DNA of 64,000 bases from contig JAPJOH010000010.1 in assembly GCA_030826265.1 (NCBI GenBank), positions 3,723-67,722 of the forward strand, read 5' to 3'. The stretch is from Collinsella aerofaciens. Its GTDB lineage: Bacteria > Actinomycetota > Coriobacteriia > Coriobacteriales > Coriobacteriaceae. The translations under genes were made by a program, and so were the position numbers. This document shows positions 34,048 through 42,993 of the stretch, piece by piece; position 1 is the first letter of the stretch, and each line of letters opens with the position of its first letter. The notes below the pieces were generated by a model. It had not been told where the DNA came from and ran no database searches. It was given only the letters and a program-made list of their open reading frames with translations.

Positions 34048-35191
34048 GTGATTAAGGCACTCAAGATCGAGATATTCCTGCTGTGCATGATTATTCTTAT
34101 CGGGCTTGCCATACGAAGTCGTCGCTCCCTGTTCTCGAGCACCCAGCAGCTTTTGTTTAGCATGCTGGGCTACACGTCTGCTGCCTACATTTTCTTCGAT
34201 ATGATCTGGACGCTCTCGGACGGCGTAAGCACTCCTGTAGGCATCACGGCCAACTGGATTTCCAACGCGGTCTCGTTTTCGCTGTTCGCCATCGCGTGCC
34301 TCATTTGGTTTTTCTATTCCGAGACGATGCAGGGCTCACGGCTCCTGACCACGCCCTACAGGGTGGTACTTTTAACGTTGCCAACAGCATTGGTGGTCGT
34401 GCTGGCATTTACCAGCTACTGGACGCACGCTATGTTCTATATCGATGCACAGGGCGTATATCGTCGCGGAGCGCTTTATATGATTCAGCCTATCGTTAGC
34501 TACTGCTACGTCATATATACGTCCTTGCATGCCTTTATTCAGGCTCAAAAAGTCGAAAGCCTGCAAAAGAAGGCCATTTATCGCACCCTCGCCTTTTTTG
34601 CGGTTCCCGCTCTGGTGGGCGGTACCTTCCAGGTTTTGTTTTCGGTACCGGGCCTTTGCGTCGGTATAACGCTGAGCATCCTGCTGCTCTATATCGTCTA
34701 TCAGGAGCAACTGATCTCTACTGACCCGTTGACTGGCCTCAACAATCGCAACCGTTTTGAGACCTATATGCTGTCGCTCTTCTCAAATGTGGATCAGGCC
34801 GAAGATGTGTATCTGCTCATGATGGACGCCGACGGCTTTAAGCAGATTAACGATCAGTATGGACATGTGGAGGGCGACCATGCGCTTCAGGTTGTTTCCA
34901 CAGTACTCAAGGACGTCTGTTCGCCGTCCGGCGGCTTTATTGCGCGCTATGGCGGTGATGAGTTCGTCGTACTGCAGAAGGGGGGTGACGGAGCACGACA
35001 TTATCCGCCTGTGTTCGGCGATCAATAACGAGCTCTCGCGCGCCGAGACACCCTACTCGCTTCGAATGTCTATCGGCTACGCGCGCTACGGCGATGGGAT
35101 CAACACGTGGCAAGAGCTTCTGCGCGCTGCCGATGCGGAGCTCTACCGCGTCAAGGCCGAGAAAAAGAAAGCCGGCGTCCAGATACGCTAG
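34048..35191 (+). pseudogene. Membrane GGDEF diguanylate cyclase, frameshifted in a G6 tract
   Basis: A GTG at 34048 (SD GAAGGGAGG) opens a 7TM-like membrane domain (about residues 1-215) and a GGDEF domain: DPLTGLNNRNRF, LMMDADGFKQINDQYGH, GDHALQ and GGDEF intact near residue 302. Directly after VVLQKG the frame changes: a run of six G (34980-34985) puts the rest in the +1 frame (VTEHDIIRLCS ... ELLRAADAELYRVKAEKKK, ending 35191). Removing one G rejoins the domain. In the given frame it stops at 35028, losing the last about 60 residues of the cyclase fold. It is either phase-variable, a sequencing error or a real lesion. A 7TM-GGDEF cyclase would make c-di-GMP in response to an extracellular ligand. 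Confidence 0.75.
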
Positions 35192-35197
35192 AAAAAA

Positions 35198-35225
35198 GCG
35201 CACGACCGTTGCGATGGTCGTGCGC
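35198..35225 (+). terminator. Terminator of the GGDEF gene
   Basis: GCGCACGACC / GGTCGTGCGC arms with an eight-base loop, followed by CCTTTTT; it lies seven bases past the stop at 35191. Confidence 0.8.
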
Positions 35226-35379
35226 CCTTTTTGCGTTGGCGGGGGCCACTGGCCATAACGCCCAGGCGCGGTGCGGCAAGACGGGCGACTGCCGTCGCGA
35301 CTCGGTACGAAATCAACGAGAACCAGTGTGCTCCATTGAGCTAAAGTGTGCGAACGTCCTCTCTAAAAAGGTGAGCTCG

Positions 35380-36315
35380 CTAGGCTTTTTTGGGTTTGTT
35401 GACGATGATGATGCCGCCGCAGACCAACAGCAGGGCAACGATGACGGTAACGGGGCTCGTGCCAGCGCCCTCACCGAGCAGCAGTGCGCTCAGCAGCACG
35501 CCAAAGACGGGGTTCATAAACCCAAAGACCGAGACGCGGCTGACGGGGTTGACGGCAAGCAGGCGCGACCACAGCGAGTAGGCGACGGCGGAAATGAGTG
35601 CCATATAAATGATGAGCGCGATGGCGGGGGCAATCGCCGTGGGGGAGAGCGCGCCACCCATCAACAAACCGATGGCGGTGAGGACCAGGCCGCCGACCAA
35701 GAACTGCCACCCGGCAAGCAAGACGCCGTCGTGCTCGCGCGAGAAGATACCGATCAGGCAGGTCGAAAGGGCACCCGCGACGGTGGAGGCCAGGATAAAG
35801 CCCTCGCCGTCGAGCGCAAAGCCAAAGGTGCCGTCCGCGCCCGAAAGGTTGACGAGCGCGACACCGGCAAAGCCCAGTGCGCAACCGAGTACCTTGGCCG
35901 CGTTGAGCTTTTCGGTGCGAAACGCCAGGGCGGCAAAGAGGATGGCTAGGAAGTTGGCGCTGGCCTCGATGATGGAGCTCGACATGGCACTGGCACGGGA
36001 GAGACCAAGGTAGAAAAAGAAGTACTGGCCGATGGTCTGGAAGAACGACAAGATAAAGATGGGCTTGATATCGCGTACCTGTGGGACGAGCGGGCGGCGC
36101 TGGGCCACGCTCATGCCAACAATGACCAGCATGCCGGCAAGGGTGAAGCGCAGACCCGCGAAGAGCAGCTGCGAGGCGCTGTCGTGCGCGGGAATGCCAA
36201 AGAGGCCGTAGCCGATCTTGATGCAGGGGAAGGCGGAGCCCCAGAGCGCGCAGCAAACGAGACAGCCCAGGATGAGTCCGGGTAGGGTGGCGAGATACGG
36301 CTTGCGGCTTTCCAT
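35380..36315 (-). CDS. EamA/DMT-family transporter
   Basis: 311 residues with about ten membrane helices arranged as two EamA repeats (e.g. GLILGCLVCCALWGSAFPCIKIG in the first, ALISAVAYSLWSRLLAVNP in the second, with the typical FGFMNPVFGVLLSALLLGE). DMT exporters move amino acids or other metabolites outward. The ATG at 36315 has AGGAAGGAC upstream; the in-frame start 14 codons earlier has no SD. It lies beyond the purL terminator, so it is probably its own unit. Confidence 0.88.
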   Translation of the reverse strand: MESRKPYLATLPGLILGCLVCCALWGSAFPCIKIGYGLFGIPAHDSASQLLFAGLRFTLAGMLVIVGMSVAQRRPLVPQVRDIKPIFILSFFQTIGQYFFFYLGLSRASAMSSSIIEASANFLAILFAALAFRTEKLNAAKVLGCALGFAGVALVNLSGADGTFGFALDGEGFILASTVAGALSTCLIGIFSREHDGVLLAGWQFLVGGLVLTAIGLLMGGALSPTAIAPAIALIIYMALISAVAYSLWSRLLAVNPVSRVSVFGFMNPVFGVLLSALLLGEGAGTSPVTVIVALLLVCGGIIIVNKPKKA

Positions 36316-36340
36316 GATGTCCTTCCTACATGCGCGAAGC

Positions 36341-36377
36341 AAAAAAGAACCCGCCACCGGGCGTGCCGGTGGCGGGT
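36341..36377 (-). terminator. purL terminator
   Basis: On the minus strand ACCCGCCACCGG / CCGGTGGCGGGT arms with a five-base loop, then TTCTTTTTT, just past the purL stop at 36415. Confidence 0.85.
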
Positions 36378-36414
36378 GTTGTTACCCGAGGGGATTGTAC
36401 CCGATGGGAACGGT

Positions 36415-39400
36415 TTAGGCGAAGTAGGCTACGCCGCTCTCAAAGATCGGCATGAACTTATCGCCGGGGACATGCTCGGGCACGTTGCGGTACAGGTTGT
36501 CGCCGCGACGTTCGGCATGGCCCATCTTGCCCAGGACGCGGCCGTCGGGGCTCGTGATGCCCTCGATGGCGAGTGCGGAGCCGTTGGGGTTGACGGGAAG
36601 GTCCATGCTGGGCTTGCCGTCCTCGCCCACGTACTGCGTGGCGACCTGGCCGTTGGCGATAAGCTGGGCGAGTACCTCGTCGTTGGCGACAAAGCGGCCC
36701 TCGCCGTGGCTGATGGCGACGGTGTAGGGGTCGTCGAGGCTGCACTGCGACAGCCACGGGGACAGGTTGGACGAGATACGGGTGCGCACCAGGCGGCTCT
36801 GATGGCGACCGATGGTGTTGAACGTCAGCGTGGGCGCGTCGGGCGTGGCGTCGACGATGTCGCCGTAGGGCACCAGGCCGAGCTTGACCAGGGCCTGGAA
36901 GCCGTTGCAGATGCCCAGCATCAGGCCGTCTCGGGCCTTGAGCAGGTCGCGGACTGCCTCGGTGACCTCGGGAGCGCGGAAGAACGCCGTGATGAACTTG
37001 GCGGAGCCGTCGGGCTCGTCACCGCCCGAGAAGCCGCCGGGGATCATGACGATCTGGCTTGCACGGATGCGGCGGGCAAGCTCGTGGGTGCTCTCGGCGA
37101 CGGCCTCGGGCGTGAGATTGTTGATCACGAAGGTGTCGGCCTCGGCACCGGCGGCACGGAAAGCGCGGGCGCTGTCGTACTCGCAGTTGTTGCCGGGGAA
37201 CACGGGGATGATCACGCGCGGACGGGCGATCTTGGCGCCGCCGTACACGTGAATGTCCTTGGCGCGGAAGTCGATGGTCTCGACCTCGGGGGTCTCGCCG
37301 GCGCTGCGGTAGGCGAAGACGTCCTCGATGCCGCTCTCCCAGGCCTCCTGGAGCTCGGCGAGCTCGATGACCTCGGAGCCGGTGTCGATGACATAGCCCT
37401 CGACGGTGGTACCCAGGGGCTCGACGACAACGCCGTCGGCGACCTCGGGCAGCTCGGCATCCTCGGCGAGCTCGACGATAAAGCTGCCATAGAGCGGGGT
37501 GAAGAGGCTCTCCACGTCCACATCCTCGGCAAGCTCGATGCCGATCTGGTTGCCGACGCACATCTTAAAGAGGCTCTCGGCGCCACAGCCGTAGCCGGGC
37601 GTGGAGACGGCCAGGGCGTCGCCGGTAGCAGTGAGCGCCTCGACGGCGTCAAACGCGGCGAGCAGCTGCTGGGCGTCGGGGCGGTAGTCCTCGCCGTAGG
37701 TAGCGGGGGCGATGCGGACGACGCGGTGCGTCAGGCCCTTGAACTCAGGGGAGACGGCGCGCGCCGCGCGGCCCACGGCAACAGCGAAGCTGATCAGAGT
37801 CGGCGGAACGTTGAGCTCGCCGGCCTCGTCCTCAAACGAGCCGCTCATGGAGTCCTTGCCGCCGATGGCGCCGGCACCCAGGTCGACTTGGGCCATGAGG
37901 GCGCCCAGGACGGCTGCTGTGGGCTTGCCCCAGCGCTCGGCCTCGGTGCGCAGACGCTCGAAGTACTCCTGGAAGGAGAGATAGGCGCGTTTGTGCTCAA
38001 AGCCGGCAGCCACAAGTTTGGCGATGGACTCGACCACGGACAGATAGGCGCCCGCAAACTGGTCGGCCTCCATCAGATCGGGGTTGAAGCCCCATGCCAT
38101 GGCGCTTGCCGTGGTGGTCTCGCCGTCCACGGGGAACTTGGCGACCATGGCCGAGCTCGGGGTGAGCTGCGTCTTGCCGCCAAAAGGCATAAGCACGGTT
38201 GCGGCACCGATGGTGGAGTCGAAGCGCTCGGAAAGGCCCTTGTTGGAGGCAACGTTGAGGTCGGTGACAAGCGAGGTCATGCGCTCGGCAAGCGTGGTGC
38301 CGGCCCAGCTGGGCTGCCACACGCTGCGGGCGCACACGTGGGCGACCTGGTGCTTGGGCGCGCCGTTGGAGTTGAGGAACTCGCGGGATAGGTCGACGAT
38401 GGCGACACCGTTCCAGGCCATGCGCATGCGCGGCTCGGCGGTAACCTCGGCGATAACGGTCGCCTCCAGGTTTTCCTCGGCGGCGTAGCCCATGAACTCC
38501 TCGACGTCACCGTCGGCGACGGCGCAGGCCATGCGCTCCTGGGACTCGGAAATGGCGAGCTCGGTGCCGTCCAGGCCGTCGTACTTCTTGGTCACGGTGT
38601 CCAGGTCGACATACAGGCCGTCGGCAAGCTCGCCCACGGCGACCGAGACGCCGCCGGCGCCAAAGTCGTTGCAACGCTTGATCAGGCGGCAGGCGTCGCC
38701 GCGGCGGAAGAGGCGCTGCAGCTTGCGCTCGACCGGGGCGTTGCCCTTCTGGACCTCGGCACCCGAGGTCTCGATGGACTCGGTGTTCTGGGTCTTGGAG
38801 GAGCCGGTGGCACCGCCGATGCCGTCACGGCCGGTGCGGCCGCCCAGCAGGATGATCTTGTCGGTGGGGGCGGGGCACTCGCGGCGCACGTGGTTTGCCG
38901 GGGTAGCGCCCACGACGGCGCCGACCTCCATGCGCTTGGCCACGTAGCCGGGGTGATAGAGCTCGTTGACCTGACCGGTGGCAAGGCCGATCTGGTTACC
39001 GTAGCTGGAGTAGCCGGCGGCGGCAGTGGTCACGAGCTTTCGCTGCGGCAGCTTGCCCTCGAGCGTCTCGGAAACCGGGACGGTGGGGTCGCCGGCACCG
39101 GTGACGCGCATGGCCTGATACACATAGCTGCGGCCCGAGAGCGGGTCACGGATAGCGCCGCCCACGCAGGTGGCGGCACCGCCGAAGGGCTCGATCTCGG
39201 TCGGGTGGTTATGGGTCTCGTTCTTAAACAGGAACAGCCAGTCCTGGTCCTCGCCGTCGACATCGACCTTCACCTTGACGGTGCAGGCGTTGATTTCCTC
39301 GGACTCGTCGACATCGGTCATGACGCCGGTCTTCTTAAGGTACTTGGCGCCGATGGTGCCCATGTCCATGAGGCAGACGGGCTTGGCGTCGCGGCCGAGT

Positions 39401-40161
39401 TCGTGGCGCATCTCCATGTAGCGGTCGAAGGCCTGCTGCACCACGGCGTCGTCGATCGTCACGTCGTCCAGGACGGTGCCGAAGGTGGTGTGGCGGCAGT
39501 GGTCGGACCAGTAGGTGTCGATCACGCGGATCTCGGTGATGGTGGGGTCGCGGTCCTCATCGCGGAAGTACTGCTGACAGAAGGCGATGTCCGCCTCGTC
39601 CATGGCAAGACCGCGCTCGGAGATAAAGGCGGCAAGGCCGGCCTCGTCGAGCTCGCGGAAGCCGTCGAGCACTTCGACGGGCTGGGGCTCGGGAGTCTCG
39701 ATGTGCAGCGTCTCGGGCAGGTCGAGCGAGGCGATGCGCGCCTCGACGGGGTTTACCACGTAGTGCTTGATGGCCTCGATGGCGGCTTCGTCCAGAGCGC
39801 CCGAGATCATATAGACCTTGGCGGAGCGCACGGCGGGGCGCTCGCCCTGGCTGATGAGCTGCACGCACTCGCTGGCGGAGTCGGCGCGCTGGTCAAACTG
39901 GCCAGGCAGGAATTCGACGGCAAAGACGGCGCCATCGCTTGCGGGGAGCTCGTCGTAGGTCACATCGACCTGGGGCTCGCTAAAGACGGTCGGCACGCAG
40001 GAGCGGAAAAGCTCCTCGTCGATGCCCTCGACGTCGTAGCGGTTGATGATCCTCAGGGCCTCGATGCCCTTGATGCCGAGAATCTCGGTCAGCTCGCCCT
40101 TGAGCTGCTGAGCCTCGACGTCGAACCCGGGTTTCTTCTCCACGTAGATACGAGAGACCAT
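36415..40161 (-). CDS. purL: Phosphoribosylformylglycinamidine synthase, single-chain (clade II)
   Basis: 1248 residues, a large PurL with synthetase and glutaminase in one chain. The opening VSRIYVEKKPGFDVEAQQL and the block THNHPTEIEPFGGAATCVGG fit the single-chain synthase found in Clostridia and streptococci. The glutaminase domain at the C-terminus has Cys near 1085 (GICNGFQAL) and His (ISHGEGRF). It converts FGAR plus glutamine and ATP to FGAM in purine synthesis. I start at 40161 because AGGAAGGCAGGAA lies upstream; the longer in-frame start at 40269 does not have this. The gene is isolated from other pur genes. Confidence 0.93.
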   Translation of the reverse strand: MVSRIYVEKKPGFDVEAQQLKGELTEILGIKGIEALRIINRYDVEGIDEELFRSCVPTVFSEPQVDVTYDELPASDGAVFAVEFLPGQFDQRADSASECVQLISQGERPAVRSAKVYMISGALDEAAIEAIKHYVVNPVEARIASLDLPETLHIETPEPQPVEVLDGFRELDEAGLAAFISERGLAMDEADIAFCQQYFRDEDRDPTITEIRVIDTYWSDHCRHTTFGTVLDDVTIDDAVVQQAFDRYMEMRHELGRDAKPVCLMDMGTIGAKYLKKTGVMTDVDESEEINACTVKVKVDVDGEDQDWLFLFKNETHNHPTEIEPFGGAATCVGGAIRDPLSGRSYVYQAMRVTGAGDPTVPVSETLEGKLPQRKLVTTAAAGYSSYGNQIGLATGQVNELYHPGYVAKRMEVGAVVGATPANHVRRECPAPTDKIILLGGRTGRDGIGGATGSSKTQNTESIETSGAEVQKGNAPVERKLQRLFRRGDACRLIKRCNDFGAGGVSVAVGELADGLYVDLDTVTKKYDGLDGTELAISESQERMACAVADGDVEEFMGYAAEENLEATVIAEVTAEPRMRMAWNGVAIVDLSREFLNSNGAPKHQVAHVCARSVWQPSWAGTTLAERMTSLVTDLNVASNKGLSERFDSTIGAATVLMPFGGKTQLTPSSAMVAKFPVDGETTTASAMAWGFNPDLMEADQFAGAYLSVVESIAKLVAAGFEHKRAYLSFQEYFERLRTEAERWGKPTAAVLGALMAQVDLGAGAIGGKDSMSGSFEDEAGELNVPPTLISFAVAVGRAARAVSPEFKGLTHRVVRIAPATYGEDYRPDAQQLLAAFDAVEALTATGDALAVSTPGYGCGAESLFKMCVGNQIGIELAEDVDVESLFTPLYGSFIVELAEDAELPEVADGVVVEPLGTTVEGYVIDTGSEVIELAELQEAWESGIEDVFAYRSAGETPEVETIDFRAKDIHVYGGAKIARPRVIIPVFPGNNCEYDSARAFRAAGAEADTFVINNLTPEAVAESTHELARRIRASQIVMIPGGFSGGDEPDGSAKFITAFFRAPEVTEAVRDLLKARDGLMLGICNGFQALVKLGLVPYGDIVDATPDAPTLTFNTIGRHQSRLVRTRISSNLSPWLSQCSLDDPYTVAISHGEGRFVANDEVLAQLIANGQVATQYVGEDGKPSMDLPVNPNGSALAIEGITSPDGRVLGKMGHAERRGDNLYRNVPEHVPGDKFMPIFESGVAYFA

Positions 40162-40309
40162 TGGTTCCTGCCTTCCTGATCGGTTGGGCGTACGGTACGG
40201 TATGCGGCAGCGGTCGGTTTGCGGGGTCTGCCCTGCGGTCGCCTTGAGCCACATGTTTGTAAACCTCACTATGATACGACAGCTCGCGGCGCGTTGAGGA
40301 CGGCGAGGG

Positions 40310-40318
40310 TGCTACAGT
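40310..40318 (+). promoter_or_regulatory. Extended -10 box upstream of the antiporter
   Basis: TGCTACAGT, a TGn extended -10, lies 27 bases before the ATG at 40346, in the 184-base gap shared with divergently transcribed purL. Confidence 0.45.
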
Positions 40319-40345
40319 GAAGCGCAAACAAGAGAAAGGCATCAC

Positions 40346-41908
40346 ATGGCATTCGTTTCACTCGCCATCATCGCGCTCGTGGCCTTTGCAAGCCCCTTCA
40401 TCGCCTCGGCGATTCCCGGAAAACCCATTCCCGAAACGGTCTTTTTGCTCGTGTTCGGCGCGGTGCTGGGACCCCATATGCTCGACATTATCCATGTAGA
40501 TGCCGAGGTCTCGCTTGTGTCCGAGCTCGGTCTGGCCTTTTTGTTCCTGCTCGCCGGCTTTGAGATCGACCCCAAGAGCATCACGGGCGTCGAGGGGCGC
40601 TACGGCTTGGCGACGTGGGTCGTCACGTTTGGTATCGCCTGGCTTGCCGTGCGCTTTACCCCGTGGTTCTCGGTCAGTCATTTCGACGGTATCGCCGTGA
40701 CGCTTGCCCTCACTTCTACGGCGCTCGGCACGCTCGTGCCCATCATGCGCGAGCGCTCGCTCACCGGCACGCGTGTGGGCGACTCGATTCTCGCGTATGG
40801 CACTTGGGGCGAGCTCGGTCCCGTGCTCGCCATGTCGGTGCTGCTGTCTGCTCGCACTGGCATCCAAACGCTCGTAATCCTTGGCTTGTTTGCGGTGGTT
40901 TGCGTGTTGCTGGCCGTGGTCCCAAGCCGCTCCAAGCGCGTCGGCAGCCGCTTCTTTGCGTTTGTCGAGGAGCGCGCCGATACCACGTCGCAGACCTTCG
41001 TGCGCCTGACGGTGCTCATCCTGGTCACGCTCGTGGCATTCTCGGCCGTCTTTGATCTCGACATCGTGTTGGGTTCTTTTGCCGCCGGCTTTGTCCTGCG
41101 CTATATCATCCCCGAGGGCAACCATACGCTCGAGACTAAGCTCGACGGCCTGGCCTACGGCTTTTTGATTCCGGTGTTCTTCACCGTGTCGGGCGCAAAG
41201 ATCGACCTGACGGCCGTGGCGTCGCGCCCGGGCTTGCTCGCGGGCTTTATCGTGGCGTTGCTGATTATTCGCGCCGTGCCCATCCTCATCTCTATGGGCA
41301 TTTGTCCTGCGACGCGCGATGTGTCGGCGTATGGCCGCATTACCGTGGCCCTGTACTGCACCACGGCTCTGCCGATCATCGTTGCCGTGACGAGCGTTGC
41401 CGTCAACGCGGGCGCGCTGTCGCAAGATATTGCGTCGGTCATGGTCGCTGCCGGTGCCATCACGGTGTTCTTGATGCCGCTGCTCGCGCAGCTCTTCTAT
41501 CGCGTGGTCGATGCCGCGCCGGTCGCCGCCGTGGCAGAGGTTGCCGAGCATCCTTCCGACGCGCTCGATATTCTGCGCGCCCATCACGATTTGGCGAGCC
41601 TGCTCGCGCGCGAGCATGAGCTGCTGACCTCGCATGGTCACGGTCGCGTATTCGAGGGCCTGCCTACGCTCGATACGATTGCCGAGCGTCTTTCCGCCGA
41701 GGCGGCGAGCGGCCACATCGATGCCCGCATCGTGGACGCGGCGCATCTTCTTGCCGATAAGACCTATGGAGACGAGGTTGACCCGTCCGAGCTGACTCCG
41801 CGTGAGCGCCGCCGCCTGGAGCGCGCCAAGCTCGCCGTGCACGAATACCGCCGCCGCATGCTGGAGCTCTACGCGCGCGAAGAAGCCGAAGACGACGACG
41901 GTAAGTAG
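40346..41908 (+). CDS. Cation:proton antiporter, CPA2/Kef-like
   Basis: 520 residues: about 12 membrane helices (1-390) of the monovalent cation:proton antiporter-2 type (ETVFLLVFGAVLGPHML, SELGLAFLFLLAGFEID, FDLDIVLGSFAAGFVL), then a soluble tail (about 395-520) rich in Glu/Arg (AREHELL, REEAEDDDGK) without a recognisable TrkA-N domain. It exchanges Na+ or K+ for H+ to regulate pH and ions. The GAGAAAGGCATCAC leader precedes ATG. Divergent from purL. Confidence 0.88.
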   Translation: MAFVSLAIIALVAFASPFIASAIPGKPIPETVFLLVFGAVLGPHMLDIIHVDAEVSLVSELGLAFLFLLAGFEIDPKSITGVEGRYGLATWVVTFGIAWLAVRFTPWFSVSHFDGIAVTLALTSTALGTLVPIMRERSLTGTRVGDSILAYGTWGELGPVLAMSVLLSARTGIQTLVILGLFAVVCVLLAVVPSRSKRVGSRFFAFVEERADTTSQTFVRLTVLILVTLVAFSAVFDLDIVLGSFAAGFVLRYIIPEGNHTLETKLDGLAYGFLIPVFFTVSGAKIDLTAVASRPGLLAGFIVALLIIRAVPILISMGICPATRDVSAYGRITVALYCTTALPIIVAVTSVAVNAGALSQDIASVMVAAGAITVFLMPLLAQLFYRVVDAAPVAAVAEVAEHPSDALDILRAHHDLASLLAREHELLTSHGHGRVFEGLPTLDTIAERLSAEAASGHIDARIVDAAHLLADKTYGDEVDPSELTPRERRRLERAKLAVHEYRRRMLELYAREEAEDDDGK

Positions 41909-41948
41909 TACGTAATGCGGGTAAACGGGTACCGACCAAATAAAAGAC

Positions 41949-41983
41949 GGCGCGCGGCCGGCGGTTGATGCAGGCAGCGCGCC
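41949..41983. terminator. Bidirectional terminator between antiporter and SDR
   Basis: GGCGCGC / GCGCGCC arms flanked by AAAAG on the left and TTTTG on the right, between two convergent stops. Confidence 0.65.
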
Positions 41984-42029
41984 TTTTGCGTTGGGCCTCG
42001 TTGAGGTTCGAAGTCGTGGCTTGCGACCT

Positions 42030-42779
42030 TTAGGAGCGGGCGGCTCCGTCGACGGGGAGGATGGCGCCCGTGACATAGGAGGACATGTCGCTTGCCAAGA
42101 AGACAAAGGCGTTGGCGACATCCTCGGGCTCGCCCATGCGACCCAGCGGAATGGTGGCGATGATGGGCTTGATGACCTCTTCGGGCAGGTTGGCGACCAT
42201 ATCGGTCTTGGTTACGCCTGGGGCGACGGCGTTGACGCGAATACCCATGGGGGCGAGCTCGCGCGAGAGCGACTGGACCATGCCATTGACGGCAAACTTG
42301 GACGTGGGGTAACCGACGCCGGAGGGCTGGCCGTACTTGGCGACCATCGAGCTTGTGGTAGTGATGGTGCCGCCGTGGCCGGCCTCGGTCATGATCTTGG
42401 CGGCAGCCTGGTGGCCATTAAAGACAGCGACGACGTTAAGGTCCATGACCTTTGCGAACTCCTCGGCCGTGTAGTCCAAAAGGGGCGAGCGCTGGGAGAT
42501 GCCGGCGTTGTTGACGACCGTATCGAGACCGCCCATATCGGCTGCAGCCTGGGTAAAGGCCTCGGTCACGGCCTCGAGCGAGGTGAGATCGCAGGAACGG
42601 CCCCAGACCTTGGCGTCGGGATAGACAGCTGTCAGCTTCTCAACGGCTGCATCGGCAGTCTCCTGGCGCGAGCCAAAGACGGTGACGGCGGCACCCTCCT
42701 CGATAAAACGGCAGGCGATGGCATAGCCGATACCGCGCGTGCCTCCGGTGACGATTGCTTTCTTGCCCTCGAGCAACAT
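42030..42779 (-). CDS. Short-chain dehydrogenase/reductase
   Basis: 249 residues, classical SDR. Cofactor loop TGGTRGIG at 11-18, NNAG at 90-93, catalytic Ser144, Tyr157 and Lys161 (YPTSK). The start at 42779 is set by GGAGGCACC. Classical SDRs of this size include FabG and hydroxysteroid dehydrogenases; Collinsella is known for bile-acid HSDHs, but no residue here decides the substrate. The Ala-Pro-Gly segment after the active site (NAVAPGVTKTDM) is common to FabG-like members. Monocistronic; upstream of it (42855-42888) a palindrome-like segment could fold. Confidence 0.88.
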   Translation of the reverse strand: MLLEGKKAIVTGGTRGIGYAIACRFIEEGAAVTVFGSRQETADAAVEKLTAVYPDAKVWGRSCDLTSLEAVTEAFTQAAADMGGLDTVVNNAGISQRSPLLDYTAEEFAKVMDLNVVAVFNGHQAAAKIMTEAGHGGTITTTSSMVAKYGQPSGVGYPTSKFAVNGMVQSLSRELAPMGIRVNAVAPGVTKTDMVANLPEEVIKPIIATIPLGRMGEPEDVANAFVFLASDMSSYVTGAILPVDGAARS

Positions 42780-42931
42780 GGTGCCTCCATTCTTCGGGGG
42801 TGGACGTACGCAGCACAGCGTAGCGGTAGCCGGAATCGGCCGCGTTTGCATATCGGTGAACGGTAGCCCGCGTTACCGATGAGCGGCTCGCGCAAATGTG
42901 CTCTGCCGTTGTGCTTAGGGCAGGAGACAAA

Positions 42932-42963
42932 AGGGCTCCCGTCCCACATCGGACGGGAGCCCT
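42932..42963 (-). terminator. Homoserine dehydrogenase terminator
   Basis: Arms AGGGCTCCCGTCC / GGACGGGAGCCCT with a six-base loop and a TTTTG tract on the minus strand, 31 bases past the hom stop. Confidence 0.85.
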
Positions 42964-42993
42964 CAAAGCGCGTATTGCTAGGCGATTGATGGA

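Noticed and set aside
36376..38391. Long open frame opposite purL
   Set aside because: Antisense to a conserved enzyme with all motifs intact; low-complexity Gly/Val/Leu/Asp translation.
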